In this document: in pieces, positions 1 through 9,148 of the stretch
Layout of the letters: each line of letters starts with the position of its first letter
How positions within the stretch are numbered: the stretch's first letter is position 1
NCBI GenBank assembly: GCA_965218235.1
Contig: OZ244596.1
Span: 2,294,001-2,358,000 of the forward strand
Reading direction: 5' to 3'
Origin: CADCWK01 sp965218235
GTDB lineage: Bacteria; Chloroflexota; Chloroflexia; Thermomicrobiales; UBA6265
Length of the DNA stretch: 64,000 bases
Translations under genes and position numbers: made by a program
Notes under the pieces: generated by a model
The model's input: the letters and a program-made list of their open reading frames with translations, nothing else
Databases searched by the model: none
What the model was told of the DNA's origin: nothing

Positions 1-698
1 AACAGCGGCGTCTGGGGCGAGTTCAGGTACTTGGGTTGCTCCTCGCCGAGGGCCCGACCCCCGAAGCCGACGATTTCGCCGTCGCGGTTGCTGATCGGGA
101 AGATCAGCCGGCGCCGGAAGCGGTCGTAGACCTGGCCGCTGTCGCTCTTGCCCAGCAGGCCCGCCGCGACCATCTCGTCGGCCGTGAAGCCGAGCGCCTC
201 GAGGTTGCGCATCAGGGCGTTGCGGCTTTCCGGCGCGAAGCCGATCCGGAACGCCTGCATCGTCGCGGCGTCGATGCCGCGGCGCTCGGCTAGCTCGCGG
301 CCCGGAGTCCCCGCCTCAAGCGTGATCGCCCGCTGGAAGAAACGGGCCGCGGCGGCGTTGGCGTCAATCAGGCGCTGGCGGCGGTCCCGCTCGGCCGGGT
401 CGCGGACGGGCGCCGTCGAGAGGGTGATGCCGGCCCGGCGGGCGAGCTCGTTGAGCGCCTCGCGGAAGTCGACGTGCTCGACCTCCTGATAGAACGTCAG
501 CGCGTCGCCGCCCTTGCCGCAGCCAAAGCAGTTGAACGTGCCGGATTGCGGGAAGACGACGAACGACGGCGTCTTCTCTTGATGGAAGGGGCAGAGGCCC
601 TTGAAGCTGCTGCCGGTGCGCCGGAGCTGGACGTAGTTCCCGACGAGCTCGACAATGTCGGTCTGCTCACGAACCTCGCCGACGGAATCGCGTGCCAT
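1..698 (-). CDS. dnaG: DNA primase DnaG, N-terminal part (cut by window edge)
   Basis: Synthesises RNA primers for lagging-strand replication. The leftward frame from the ATG at 698 gives 232 residues before the window ends. It shows the DnaG CHC2 zinc-binding domain near residues 36-63 (CPFH, then CFGC) and the start of the catalytic core, including the RRRLIFPI and VGFGGRAL blocks. The TOPRIM and helicase-binding parts lie outside the window. The gene sits 79 bp downstream of dgt on the same strand, so a pcrA-dgt-dnaG transcript is likely. Identity is secure from the zinc motif plus core blocks. Confidence 0.95.
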   Translation of the reverse strand, partial: MARDSVGEVREQTDIVELVGNYVQLRRTGSSFKGLCPFHQEKTPSFVVFPQSGTFNCFGCGKGGDALTFYQEVEHVDFREALNELARRAGITLSTAPVRDPAERDRRQRLIDANAAAARFFQRAITLEAGTPGRELAERRGIDAATMQAFRIGFAPESRNALMRNLEALGFTADEMVAAGLLGKSDSGQVYDRFRRRLIFPISNRDGEIVGFGGRALGEEQPKYLNSPQTPL

Positions 699-777
699 GG
701 GATGACCTGCTGTCGTTTGGCCACGCGCCGGGCGGGGAGGACGGCGGTGGTGAGTACGCGGAAAACGCAGGGCAGTC

Positions 778-1848
778 TCAAGGGTTGAGGATGTGCGCCT
801 CGAACAGGTCCAGCGCCGATCGGTCCGTCAGGGCGGCCACGTAGTCGGCAACGCAACGCTCGACCGGGTCGAACTCGGGTGAGACGAGCCCGTTGGACCG
901 CATCCGCTCGGGATGATCGACATAATATTCGAAGAGGTCCCGAACGATCTGCTGGGCGCGGACGGTATCGCGACGGTGATTGATCGGAGTATAGACACGT
1001 TCGTACAGGAAGTCGCGCAGCGCGTCGGCCGCCGTCCGGACCGCGTCGGTCAACCCGATCGAGCAGGGCCGGGCCGAGACGTCGGAGTGCTCGATCACAT
1101 CGATCACGAGCGTGTTGATCCGGGCGGCGTGGTTGGCGCCGAGGACGTCACCGACGACAGCCGGGACGTCGAACCAGGCGACGATCCCGGCCCGGAGAGC
1201 GTCGTCGAGGTCGTGGTTGATGTACGCGAGGGCATCGGCGAGCTTGACGACCTCGCCCTCGACGGTCGACGGCGTGCCGGCCCGGGTGCCGGTGATCGTC
1301 GCCCGGCCCTTGGAGTGGCGCAGGATGCCGTCGCGGACGACATCGGTCAGGTTCAAGCCTTCGCCGTCCTTCTCCAGGACGTCGACGACGCGGAGGCTCT
1401 GCTCGTTGTGGCGGAAGCCGGGGAACATCTCGGCCAGGGCTCGCTCGCCAGCATGACCGAACGGCGTGTGACCGAGGTCATGGCCGAGCCCGATCGCCTC
1501 GACGAGGTCCTCGTTGAGGCCCAGCGCCCGAGCGATGGTCCGGGCGATCTGGGTGACTTCGAGGGTGTGGGTCAGGCGGGTTCGGTAGTGGTCGCCGGTC
1601 GGGGCGATGAAGACTTGCGTCTTGTGCATCAGCCTCCGGAAGGACGACGAGTGGATGATCCGGTCGCGATCGCGCTGGAGGGCCGTCCGGACCGGGCTCT
1701 CGTCCTCGTACCTGGCCCGCCGGCCGTCGCGGGACAGTGTCGCGCCCGGCGCCAGCCACGTCATCTCGCGCTCCTCGAGGCGCTCGCGAACGGGGGAAGG
1801 AGGAGCGAGGGGATGCCCGGTTCGTGCGATGGTCCCGCCGTCAGTCAA
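778..1848 (-). CDS. dgt: deoxyguanosine triphosphate triphosphohydrolase (dGTPase-like HD protein)
   Basis: Hydrolyses dGTP/dNTPs to deoxynucleoside and triphosphate. The HD-domain metal ligands are visible in HYRTRLTHTLEV and GLGHDLGHTPFGHAGE, and the family N-terminus RERLEERE...LAPGATLSRD is present. About 356 residues, normal for the short bacterial dGTPase group. The chosen start is the TTG at 1848, which overlaps the pcrA stop as TTGA, because family members include the RERLEERE segment. An ATG at 1764 preceded by GAGGAG is the alternative and would remove that segment. Translational coupling to pcrA is likely. Confidence 0.9.
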   Translation of the reverse strand: MTDGGTIARTGHPLAPPSPVRERLEEREMTWLAPGATLSRDGRRARYEDESPVRTALQRDRDRIIHSSSFRRLMHKTQVFIAPTGDHYRTRLTHTLEVTQIARTIARALGLNEDLVEAIGLGHDLGHTPFGHAGERALAEMFPGFRHNEQSLRVVDVLEKDGEGLNLTDVVRDGILRHSKGRATITGTRAGTPSTVEGEVVKLADALAYINHDLDDALRAGIVAWFDVPAVVGDVLGANHAARINTLVIDVIEHSDVSARPCSIGLTDAVRTAADALRDFLYERVYTPINHRRDTVRAQQIVRDLFEYYVDHPERMRSNGLVSPEFDPVERCVADYVAALTDRSALDLFEAHILNP

Positions 1849-4208
1849 TCGACGATGTCCAGAGGCGCGAGGCTGGCCATCAGCCGCTTGGACCCGTGGC
1901 GCTCGAAGGCGACGACGACCTCCTGATCGTCGCGCCGGGCCTCGACGCCGGTAATCTGACCCTCGCCGAATTTCGAGTGGAAAACCTTCTGCCCGGCGCT
2001 GTAGACGGGGATGTCTCGCCGGGGCTCGGTCTCCCGGCCGAAGCCGCTCCCGATCGGTTTCGATGAGAAGTCGTCGGACTGCCCCGGCTGGGCGCCGCTG
2101 TAGCGGCCCGCGCCAGCCCCGTGCCCGCCGTTCCGATCGCCGGACGTGACCCGGTCGCGCAGCGACGAGCGATTGCTTCCGAAGCGGGGGAAGCTACGGG
2201 AGACGGTCGAGAGCGCCGTCTGCGGGATCGACTCGATGAAGCGCGACTCGACGCCGGGGCTGTAGCGGCCGTAGAGCTGCCGGCTGCTGGCGTAGGTCAG
2301 GTAGAGCATCCGCTGGGCGCGGGTGATCCCGACGTAGAACAGGCGGCGCTCCTCTTCCAGCGGCTGCGGGTCCTGGAACTCAGCCTCGACCGCCCGGCTG
2401 ATCGGCAGGAGTCCTTCTTCCAGACCGACGATGAAGACGACCGGGAACTCCAGCCCTTTGGCCGAGTGCAGCGTGATCAGCGTCACCTGCCCCTGACCGT
2501 CGTCCTCCATCGTGTCGACGTCGGCGACCAGCGCGACCTGCTCCAGGTACTGCGCCAGCGCCTCGGACGGGTCGGGCATGTCGTCGTAGCGGCTCAGGTC
2601 GGTCCGCAGCTCCAGGACGTTGGCCCAGCGCTGCATCTCCTCCTCGATCGTGCCGTCGAAGGCGTCGCGGTAGCCGGTGACCGCCACGATCTCGTCGAAC
2701 AGCTCGCTGAGCGTCGCGGTCTTCGCCACGTCCCGGAGCTGGGCGAGCGCCTTGCCGACCTTCGTCGCGGCCGTCCGCGCCGCGCCGGCGAGGGACGGGA
2801 CCGTGACGTCCGGGTCCTCGGGCGGCTCGACGAGGGCGATGAAGCCTTCGGCGATCGGCCGCTGGTTGGTGGTCGACCACTCGCGGACCGTATCGACCGC
2901 CTTTGGGCCGAGCCCCTTGCCGATCGCGAAGCTGCCGATTATCCGCTCCAGGCTGACGACGTCGGCCGGATTGTGGACCAGCCGGAGGACGGCGATGACG
3001 TCGCGGACCTCCTTGCGCTCGTAGAACTTGACGCCGCCGACGACGCGGTAGGGGACATCGCTGACGCGGAACGACTCCTCCAGCACGCGGCTCTGGGCAG
3101 TCGTCCGGTACATGACCGCGACCTCGTCGGGCCGGACGCCCTGTGACTGCATCAGCCGGCGGATCTCGGAGACGACGTACTGGGCCTCGTGGTTCTGGTC
3201 CGCCAGTTCCCGCAGGGCGATCGGCTCACCCTCGTCGTTGGTCGTCGTCAGCTTCCGGTCGAGGCGCTGCTTGTTCTCCCGGATCACCGCGTCTGCGACC
3301 TTGACGATCCGGGCGGTCGACCGGTAGTTGATCTCCAGGTCGATCCGGATGGCATCCGGGTAGTCGGACTGGAACTCGAGGATGTTGCGGATGTCGGCCG
3401 CCCGCCAGGCGTAGATCGACTGGTCCGGGTCGCCGACGACGAACAGGTTGCGCCAGCGATTGGCCAGCGCCGTCACGAGGACGTACTGGACCCGGTTGGT
3501 GTCCTGGTACTCGTCGACGAGGATGTACCTGAACTGGGTCTGGTACCGCTCCAACACTTGCGGGGCGCGGTCGAACAGCTCGATCGGCAGGCGGAGGAGG
3601 TCGTCGAAGTCGACGGCGTTGGCCTCGCGCAGCAGCCGGGCGTAGTGCTCGTAGACCCGGGCGACGACCTCGTCGTCGTGCGACTGGACGGACTCGGCGA
3701 ACTCCTTCGGGCTGAGCATCTGGTTCTTAGCGGCCGAGATCCGGCTGCTGGCCCGGCGGGGGACCAACTGACGCGGGTCGAGCCCGGCCGCCTGGATCGC
3801 CCGCCGGACGATGTTCTGCTGGTCGCTGTCGTCGTAGACGAGGAAGTTGGGCTGAAGCCCGATCCGGTCGGCGACGATGCCGGGGTTCTGGCGCAGTAGC
3901 CGGACGCCAAAGCTATGGAAGGTGCCCATCCAGAGCCCGCTGATCTCATCGCCGGCGAGGCGCTCGATCCGGTCCCGCATCTCGCGGGCGGCCTTGTTGG
4001 TGAAGGTCATCGCCAAGATCTGGTCGGCGAGGACGCCGCGCTCCTCCAGCAGCCACGCGATCCGGTGGGTCAGGACGCGGGTCTTCCCCGAGCCCGGCCC
4101 AGCGACGACAAGGACCGGTCCCTCCGTGGTCTGGACAGCCCGGACCTGGTCGTCGTTGAGCCCGCGGACGAGCCGGGCACTATCGGGACGGGTCACCTGA
4201 TCGGCCAC
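1845..4208 (-). CDS. pcrA: ATP-dependent DNA helicase PcrA/UvrD
   Basis: Superfamily 1 3'-5' DNA helicase used in repair and replication restart. Visible motifs: Walker A GPGSGKT (about residues 37-43), Walker B VDEYQDTN, GDPDQSIYAWRAAD, NYRST, the HSAKGLEFPVVF motif and EEERRLFYVGITRA. The C-terminal tail (FHSKFGEGQI...VAFERHGSKRLM) is the PcrA-type tudor-like end. The frame is open further upstream, but the GTG at 4208 has GGAGG six bases before it and gives the normal PcrA N-terminus, about 787 residues. It is first in the leftward pcrA-dgt-dnaG row. Confidence 0.95.
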   Translation of the reverse strand: MADQVTRPDSARLVRGLNDDQVRAVQTTEGPVLVVAGPGSGKTRVLTHRIAWLLEERGVLADQILAMTFTNKAAREMRDRIERLAGDEISGLWMGTFHSFGVRLLRQNPGIVADRIGLQPNFLVYDDSDQQNIVRRAIQAAGLDPRQLVPRRASSRISAAKNQMLSPKEFAESVQSHDDEVVARVYEHYARLLREANAVDFDDLLRLPIELFDRAPQVLERYQTQFRYILVDEYQDTNRVQYVLVTALANRWRNLFVVGDPDQSIYAWRAADIRNILEFQSDYPDAIRIDLEINYRSTARIVKVADAVIRENKQRLDRKLTTTNDEGEPIALRELADQNHEAQYVVSEIRRLMQSQGVRPDEVAVMYRTTAQSRVLEESFRVSDVPYRVVGGVKFYERKEVRDVIAVLRLVHNPADVVSLERIIGSFAIGKGLGPKAVDTVREWSTTNQRPIAEGFIALVEPPEDPDVTVPSLAGAARTAATKVGKALAQLRDVAKTATLSELFDEIVAVTGYRDAFDGTIEEEMQRWANVLELRTDLSRYDDMPDPSEALAQYLEQVALVADVDTMEDDGQGQVTLITLHSAKGLEFPVVFIVGLEEGLLPISRAVEAEFQDPQPLEEERRLFYVGITRAQRMLYLTYASSRQLYGRYSPGVESRFIESIPQTALSTVSRSFPRFGSNRSSLRDRVTSGDRNGGHGAGAGRYSGAQPGQSDDFSSKPIGSGFGRETEPRRDIPVYSAGQKVFHSKFGEGQITGVEARRDDQEVVVAFERHGSKRLMASLAPLDIVD

Positions 4209-4785
4209 GGGTTGCCTCCACAGACATCTGTTCTCGCCTGCTGAGTCTAGCATTACCCCATTGCCGGTCTGGGTCTGGACCAGCGCAGCGAAGGACGCCA
4301 CGCAACCGCCTCCTGGTTCGTCGGGATTTCGAGCAGGTGGTGCTCGTCCCTGCCGGGAATCTGCCGGCTGGCGTTGACGCCGATCCGGGCTGTCCTCCCG
4401 CGTCGTCGCCGGGTCAGCACTCCGTGTTCACGTGCGGAGGTCTCCCGATCCGCGCGTGGCCCAGGATCAGCGCCGCCACAAATGGGCCTGCTCGGTCCTA
4501 CGGGCGACCGGACCCATCGCGGGCTCCGGACGCCCTTCGGGTCCGACGAGCGAGACCGACCCCGGCAATATCGGACCTGCTTTCCCTCCCGTCTACCCCG
4601 GACGATGCGATCGCCCTGGGCGGTTGAAGCAAGGCGTTGTAGGGGCAGCCCGCTAGCCCAGTAAAAGGACTGATTGACTATATTCCGGTTTTTTGATCCT
4701 ATGGCACACTGCCTCGGCCAGGCGCGACCTTGCGCACCCCGAATTGGGTTCGTTGGCATGACGATGCATGCAGGGATGGGGCGTA
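4209..4785. other. intergenic, no supported gene
   Basis: Divergent spacer between pcrA (leftward) and the secreted AttH-like gene (rightward). Open frames on both strands here are rich in Arg/Ser/Pro and lack a ribosome site or recognisable motif. A TTGACT at 4674-4679 could be a -35 element for the rightward gene, but no good -10 is seen at the right spacing. Confidence 0.6.
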
Positions 4786-6579
4786 ATGAAGAACGATCAG
4801 TTCGATGCCTTGACGCGTCTGCTGGCCTCAGCGGGATCCCGCCGCGCTGCGCTCCGGGGAGCGGTCACGGCTGGCCTGGCGGCGGCGGGGATCGCGGCTA
4901 TGCCGCGTATCGCGGGAGCGCAGGATGCTACGCCGGTTGCCGCCGGTGCTCAGGCCGGCCTCGACGCGCTGGATGCCGAAACCCGTGACGCGATTGCGCG
5001 GGCACTCTGGCAGACCGAGCTGCGCGCCGAGGACATCCCAGCTGATGCCCTGAGCCAGGTGCTTGGCCCCAAGAACAGCAATGAAGCGTTCGGGCAACGG
5101 ATCGGGGCCCACCTGCTTGGCCTGATCGCGGAGCCGACCTCATTCGTCCAGAGCCAGGCTGATCGGTATGAAGCGATGCTGCCCCTGTGTACATCCCTGG
5201 CAGCACATCAGGCCTATGTGATGGCCAATCTCCTGGGGCCTGAGGCATCTAAGGGCTACCGTCCGGTTCCGGCCGTTGCGGATTTCCAGTTCCCCCAACG
5301 GAACGCCATGGATCTTCAGTCCGTTCTCGGTTGGTATTTCTTCGTGGGAAGTGCGCGTGGCAGCGATGGCGAGGAATATGGCATCGAGCTGATGTTCTTC
5401 CGCTATGCCCTGGTACCGCCTGATCTGGCCGCGCAACTTGGCCTGACCGATGTCGAGAACCAGATGGTCGAGCTCCACTTTGCCGTTGCCAGGGCGGGAG
5501 GACGACATTACCAGGCGAAACCGATCCTGATCGCGGGAACCACCGGTCTGCTTTCCTTTGATCCGGATGGGTTGGGGGCGACGCTCGGAATGAATGTGAT
5601 CCGATCAACCACGCCGGACTCCCTGTTTCCGCTTCAACTCACGGCGTGGGGACAGGACGATGGAGACATCGAACCCATCCAGTTCTCCATCGATCTCACC
5701 TTCTCGTCCGGCAAGGAGTACCTGCTGCAGGGGGTGAACGGCTGTAAGCCCTGCTGCGATGGCATAGGCACGCTCTACTACTCGATGCCCGGCCTGACGC
5801 TCGACCCAGCCGGCAGTTCGCTGACCCTCGAGGGGGAGCGGGTTGACCTGGTCGACGGGACGTTCTGGTTCGATCATCAGTGGGGGACACTGAATGCCGT
5901 GGCTCAGTCGGAGGTTATACGGGCAGCGGGCAACCTCACGTTGGCCGCGCCCGCCGGGTGGGACTGGTTCATGACCCACTTCTCCGGGAATCGGCAGATC
6001 ACCGCGTTCTCCATCCATACCAATGACCGGCTCGACTTCTACCGGCAGATGGGGACCACGCCCCCCGGCACGATGTCGGTGCTTCTTCAGGCAAAGTTCA
6101 TGGACGCGGATGCCGCAACGCATGACGTCACCGGGACCCTCTCCGTCACCGAATGGATCCTGAGTGTGGACTCGCCCGATCCAGTGACCTACCCGCCCAC
6201 GCACACCTGGTATCCCAACCGGTGGGAGTTCGAGTTCGGCGAGGACGTGCCCGAGGACATTCGATCCTTCGTCATGGTCCCGATCGTCCAGACGGGGCAG
6301 TCGGGCTTCTTCGCCAACGGTGCCCAGTATTCCGAAGGCGCGGTCTATCTCCTTGACTCGTCCGGAGCGGATGTTGGTCGAGGCTTCGCCGAATCGGTCG
6401 GCTACGCGAACACCTTGCCCAACCAGTTGCGGCTGGTGGGCATACCCGTCACGGACGAGACGATGACGCTCTACGGACCGACCATCCCTGACGACGGATT
6501 AGTGTTGGCGAGCCAGGCCTATGCGTATCTCCACGGTGCGGAGCTGCAGGAGAAGGGAGGGATGTGCATCGGCCTCTAG
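4786..6579 (+). CDS. secreted lipocalin-like (AttH/CrtC-type) domain protein
   Basis: Exported protein of about 597 residues. The N-terminus has a Tat-like leader with SRRAALRG followed by an Ala/Gly-rich hydrophobic stretch and an AGAQDATPV cleavage/linker region. The mature part carries the block GTFWFDHQWG, the hallmark of the AttH / hydroxyneurosporene-synthase-like lipocalin fold, preceded by a YYSMPGL-type strand; C-terminal strands end at Leu. The known CrtC relative hydrates carotenoids, but most secreted relatives have no assigned reaction, so I do not assign one. An NGCKPCCDG cysteine cluster lies before the core. Start at ATG 4786 (MKNDQF), preceded by a GGATGGGG stretch; an ATG at 4768 in frame is possible. 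It stands alone between divergent genes. Confidence 0.75.
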   Translation: MKNDQFDALTRLLASAGSRRAALRGAVTAGLAAAGIAAMPRIAGAQDATPVAAGAQAGLDALDAETRDAIARALWQTELRAEDIPADALSQVLGPKNSNEAFGQRIGAHLLGLIAEPTSFVQSQADRYEAMLPLCTSLAAHQAYVMANLLGPEASKGYRPVPAVADFQFPQRNAMDLQSVLGWYFFVGSARGSDGEEYGIELMFFRYALVPPDLAAQLGLTDVENQMVELHFAVARAGGRHYQAKPILIAGTTGLLSFDPDGLGATLGMNVIRSTTPDSLFPLQLTAWGQDDGDIEPIQFSIDLTFSSGKEYLLQGVNGCKPCCDGIGTLYYSMPGLTLDPAGSSLTLEGERVDLVDGTFWFDHQWGTLNAVAQSEVIRAAGNLTLAAPAGWDWFMTHFSGNRQITAFSIHTNDRLDFYRQMGTTPPGTMSVLLQAKFMDADAATHDVTGTLSVTEWILSVDSPDPVTYPPTHTWYPNRWEFEFGEDVPEDIRSFVMVPIVQTGQSGFFANGAQYSEGAVYLLDSSGADVGRGFAESVGYANTLPNQLRLVGIPVTDETMTLYGPTIPDDGLVLASQAYAYLHGAELQEKGGMCIGL

Positions 6580-6998
6580 CGGGGAGGGGTGGCTCGGAGT
6601 GCGTCAACGGGGCCCCGACCACCTTCCGCCCTCCAGTGCGGTGCGCTCGGTTGGCAACGGGACGGTCATCCACCCATGCCCGGGAGGCGTCGATCTGGAG
6701 GGAGCTCTCCGGTCCCGCCGCTGGTACAGGTCGATATCCAAAGGCCGGAGCTGAGATTGCGGTTCTGCCTGTATCGGAGCCTCCGACCGACCTGGTGGGC
6801 TCCACGGGCCCAACGTCGGTTCGAACCATGCCGACCTCACCTTCGCACGGAGGAAACACCACGGGGACCGGCTGTGTTCTTCCCGGCGGCCCCGAGGTCG
6901 GTCCAAGCGCCACGACATATGGCGCGAGCGCCGTCCTGCCGCCACGGCTCGCCGACCTGCCGCCACTGGGCGAGCGCCCTGTAGAATACGTTCGTGGC
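6580..6998. other. intergenic, no supported gene
   Basis: About 420 bp between the secreted protein and the tRNA promoter. Frames open on both strands look like composition artefacts (Arg/Ser/Pro-rich, no ribosome sites). No clear terminator was found after the upstream gene. Confidence 0.5.
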
Positions 6999-7027
6999 TT
7001 GACGCTGGAGCAACGAACCCGTACTCT
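6999..7027 (+). promoter_or_regulatory. promoter for tRNA(CAT)-tilS
   Basis: TTGACG (6999-7004), 17-bp spacer, TACTCT (7022-7027), about 34 bp before the tRNA 5' end. Good sigma-70-type spacing. Confidence 0.55.
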
Positions 7028-7061
7028 TTCCGGCCGTGATCGCGGTCGTTCTCCGCGATGC

Positions 7062-7133
7062 GCCGACGTAGCTCAGCGGTAGAGCAAAGGACTCATAAGC
7101 CTTTGGTCGGTGGTTCGATTCCACCCGTCGGCA
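7062..7133 (+). tRNA. tRNA with CAT anticodon (elongator Met, or Ile2)
   Basis: Acceptor stem GCCGACG/CGTCGGC, D arm GCTCAGCGGTAGAGC, anticodon loop CTCATAA, T arm GGTGG-TTCGATT-CCACC, discriminator A. CCA is not encoded (ACCC follows). The anticodon stem has an A31-G39 mismatch. The G1-C72 pair argues against initiator tRNA. A CAT anticodon could be elongator Met or the lysidine-modified Ile2; the neighbouring tilS does not settle which. Confidence 0.9.
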
Positions 7134-7174
7134 CCCTCAGATACTTCCGGTTCGAACGGATCAGGCGAGAGGCC

Positions 7175-8263
7175 ATGACGCGCAGAGACCGGTCGGTTGC
7201 CCCAAGTCCCGGGAACCACGGACTGGAGCAGCGTGTTCTCGAAGTCCTGCGTGACACCGGACCTTCCCGGCCCAAAGGTCCGCTGGTCGTCGGCTTTTCC
7301 GGCGGTCCCGATTCCTTGGCCCTGTTGCTGGTCCTCAGCCAGCTCCGGCAGGACATCAGCCGCGACCTGATTGCGCTCCATGTCGATCACCGGCTGCGAG
7401 CCAACTCAGACCGCGACGCCGCCGCAGCCGAGCAGCTGGCCCGGGAGATCGGGGTTCCGCTTCAGGTTGAGCGGCTGGAAACGGGTCTCGCCAGCCGGCA
7501 TCCGGGTGTCGGTATCGAGGAGGCCGCCCGGCGCGAGCGCTACGGGGCCGCTGCCGTGTTCTGCCGGGCAGTGGGTGGGAGATTCGTTACCGGCCACCAC
7601 GCCGACGACCAGGCCGAGACCGTGCTGCTCCATCTGCTGCGCGGCAGTGGACTGGCTGGCGCCGGCGGAATGCGGGTGGTAACCCGCCTGAACGTTCCGT
7701 GGTGGCAGCCGGCGCCGCGCTTGGGGACGACGCCCCTGACGGTCATCCGGCCGCTGCTGGAGGCGCGCCAGCGAGAACTCTCATCGTACCTCGCCATCCG
7801 TCGGCCCGACCTCCTTCCCGTCCTCGACCCATCCAATCAGTCGGACCAGTACCGGCGCAATGCGATCCGGCAGCACGTCCTGCCCGAGGTCGAGCGGGCC
7901 TTTCCGGCGTCGGTCGAGGCCCTCAACCGGTTTGCCCGGATCGCGGCCGAGGAGGACGAGCTTCTGGAGGTGATCGCCGGGACGGCGCTGATCGCGGCCA
8001 CCGATCCCGCCCGTCGCCTGTTGCGATCGGCGTTGGCCGCGCAGCCGGTCGCGATCGCCCGCCGGGTGATCCGAGGCTGGCTCCTCGCGATGATTCCCGG
8101 TGTCGAGGTGACGCTGGAACGGGTGGAAGCCCTGCGCGAGCTGGTCGGCTCGGAGGGGAGTCAGTGGTGGGTCGAAATCGGCGGGGGGTACAGCGTCCGG
8201 TGTCACGGAGGTCAGTTGACCGTCCACCCGGCTTCGCCAGGCGGCGCGGTCCGGACTGGGTAG
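7175..8263 (+). CDS. tilS: tRNA(Ile)-lysidine synthase TilS
   Basis: N-type PP-loop ATPase that converts C34 of tRNA-Ile2(CAT) to lysidine so that it reads AUA. The PP-loop SGGPDSLALLL lies near residues 36-47, followed by DHRLRANSDRDA and the HHADDQAETVLLHLLRGSGLAG block; the C-terminal part is short. About 362 residues. Start at ATG 7175 (MTRRDR), preceded by GGCGAGAGG; the longer open frame would run through the tRNA. It opens a tilS-hpt-ftsH row whose order is conserved in many bacteria. Confidence 0.95.
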   Translation: MTRRDRSVAPSPGNHGLEQRVLEVLRDTGPSRPKGPLVVGFSGGPDSLALLLVLSQLRQDISRDLIALHVDHRLRANSDRDAAAAEQLAREIGVPLQVERLETGLASRHPGVGIEEAARRERYGAAAVFCRAVGGRFVTGHHADDQAETVLLHLLRGSGLAGAGGMRVVTRLNVPWWQPAPRLGTTPLTVIRPLLEARQRELSSYLAIRRPDLLPVLDPSNQSDQYRRNAIRQHVLPEVERAFPASVEALNRFARIAAEEDELLEVIAGTALIAATDPARRLLRSALAAQPVAIARRVIRGWLLAMIPGVEVTLERVEALRELVGSEGSQWWVEIGGGYSVRCHGGQLTVHPASPGGAVRTG

Positions 8264-8316
8264 ACTTCGCTCATCATCCTGTGACCCGTCCCTGTCATGA
8301 GAGGAGAGCCAGCCCG

Positions 8317-8943
8317 ATGCCGGAGTCGCCACCGCCCGCGCAGACCAGAGCCCACGGCGTCGCCAGTGTCCTGCTCGATGAGGCGACCATTCAGGGGCGG
8401 ATCGCCGAGCTGGCCGCCGAGATGGACGACTGGTACCGTCCGGCGCCAGGACAACACCCGGTCCCCGGCGGCGGCGAGGTCCCGCTCCTCGTCGGCGTCC
8501 TGACCGGCGCCGTGACCTTTCTGACGGACCTGATGCGGGCGATGACCGTGCCGCTCGAGATCGAGTTCATGGCCGTCTCCAGCTACGGCGCCGCGACCCG
8601 GAGTTCCGGTGTCGTCCGGATCCTGAAGGACCTCAACCACGAGATCTCGGGGCGCAGGATCGTCGTCGTCGAGGACATCATCGACACTGGCCTGACGCTT
8701 CAGTACCTGCTCGACCTGCTCGAGCGCAGGGCTCCCGCCGACATCAAGGTCGTCGCGCTGCTGCGGAAGCACGAGAAGCCGGGCGCCGTCCCGGTTCCCG
8801 TCGACCTGGTCGGCTTCGACATCCCGGACGAGTTCGTCGTCGGCTATGGGCTCGACTACGCCGGCCACTACCGAAACCTGCCGTACGTCGCGATCCTCAA
8901 CCCCGGCGTCTTCGACGAGCCGGCACTCACGCTCGACGAGTAG
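8317..8943 (+). CDS. hpt: hypoxanthine phosphoribosyltransferase
   Basis: Purine salvage: hypoxanthine (or guanine) plus PRPP gives IMP/GMP. The PRPP-binding loop is VVVEDIIDTGLTL, and the SSYGAATRSSG flexible loop and the C-terminal VGYGLDYAGHYRNLPY block are typical of HPRT. About 208 residues, somewhat extended at the N-terminus. Start at ATG 8317 with GAGAGGAG upstream; a longer frame begins inside tilS in another reading frame and is not plausible. It sits between tilS and ftsH, the usual arrangement. Confidence 0.95.
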   Translation: MPESPPPAQTRAHGVASVLLDEATIQGRIAELAAEMDDWYRPAPGQHPVPGGGEVPLLVGVLTGAVTFLTDLMRAMTVPLEIEFMAVSSYGAATRSSGVVRILKDLNHEISGRRIVVVEDIIDTGLTLQYLLDLLERRAPADIKVVALLRKHEKPGAVPVPVDLVGFDIPDEFVVGYGLDYAGHYRNLPYVAILNPGVFDEPALTLDE

Positions 8944-9038
8944 CCGCTCCGCCGCACGGGGAACCGCCAAACGCTTCCACCCAATCGAACCGATTCCCGA
9001 CCATCCGAAAGGCGCGTCTCCGCGATCGTTACAATCAG

Positions 9039-9082
9039 TTGACAATAGGCGGTCGTTATGCAATGTGGCCCCGTCGTATACT
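9039..9082 (+). promoter_or_regulatory. possible ftsH promoter elements
   Basis: The 205-bp hpt-ftsH gap holds a perfect TTGACA (9039-9044) and a TATACT (9077-9082). They are 32 bp apart, so they cannot be one promoter; each may pair with a weaker partner. Start site uncertain. Confidence 0.3.
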
Positions 9083-9148
9083 CTTCGCACCCCACTCTTG
9101 ATCAGCGTGGCTCATCGTCCTGTCACAGGTAAAGCATCGGAGGTTGGG

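Noticed and set aside
4253..4759. Minus-strand frame of 168 codons
   Set aside because: Arg/Pro/Gly-rich, no ribosome site, no motif; spans a divergent promoter region.
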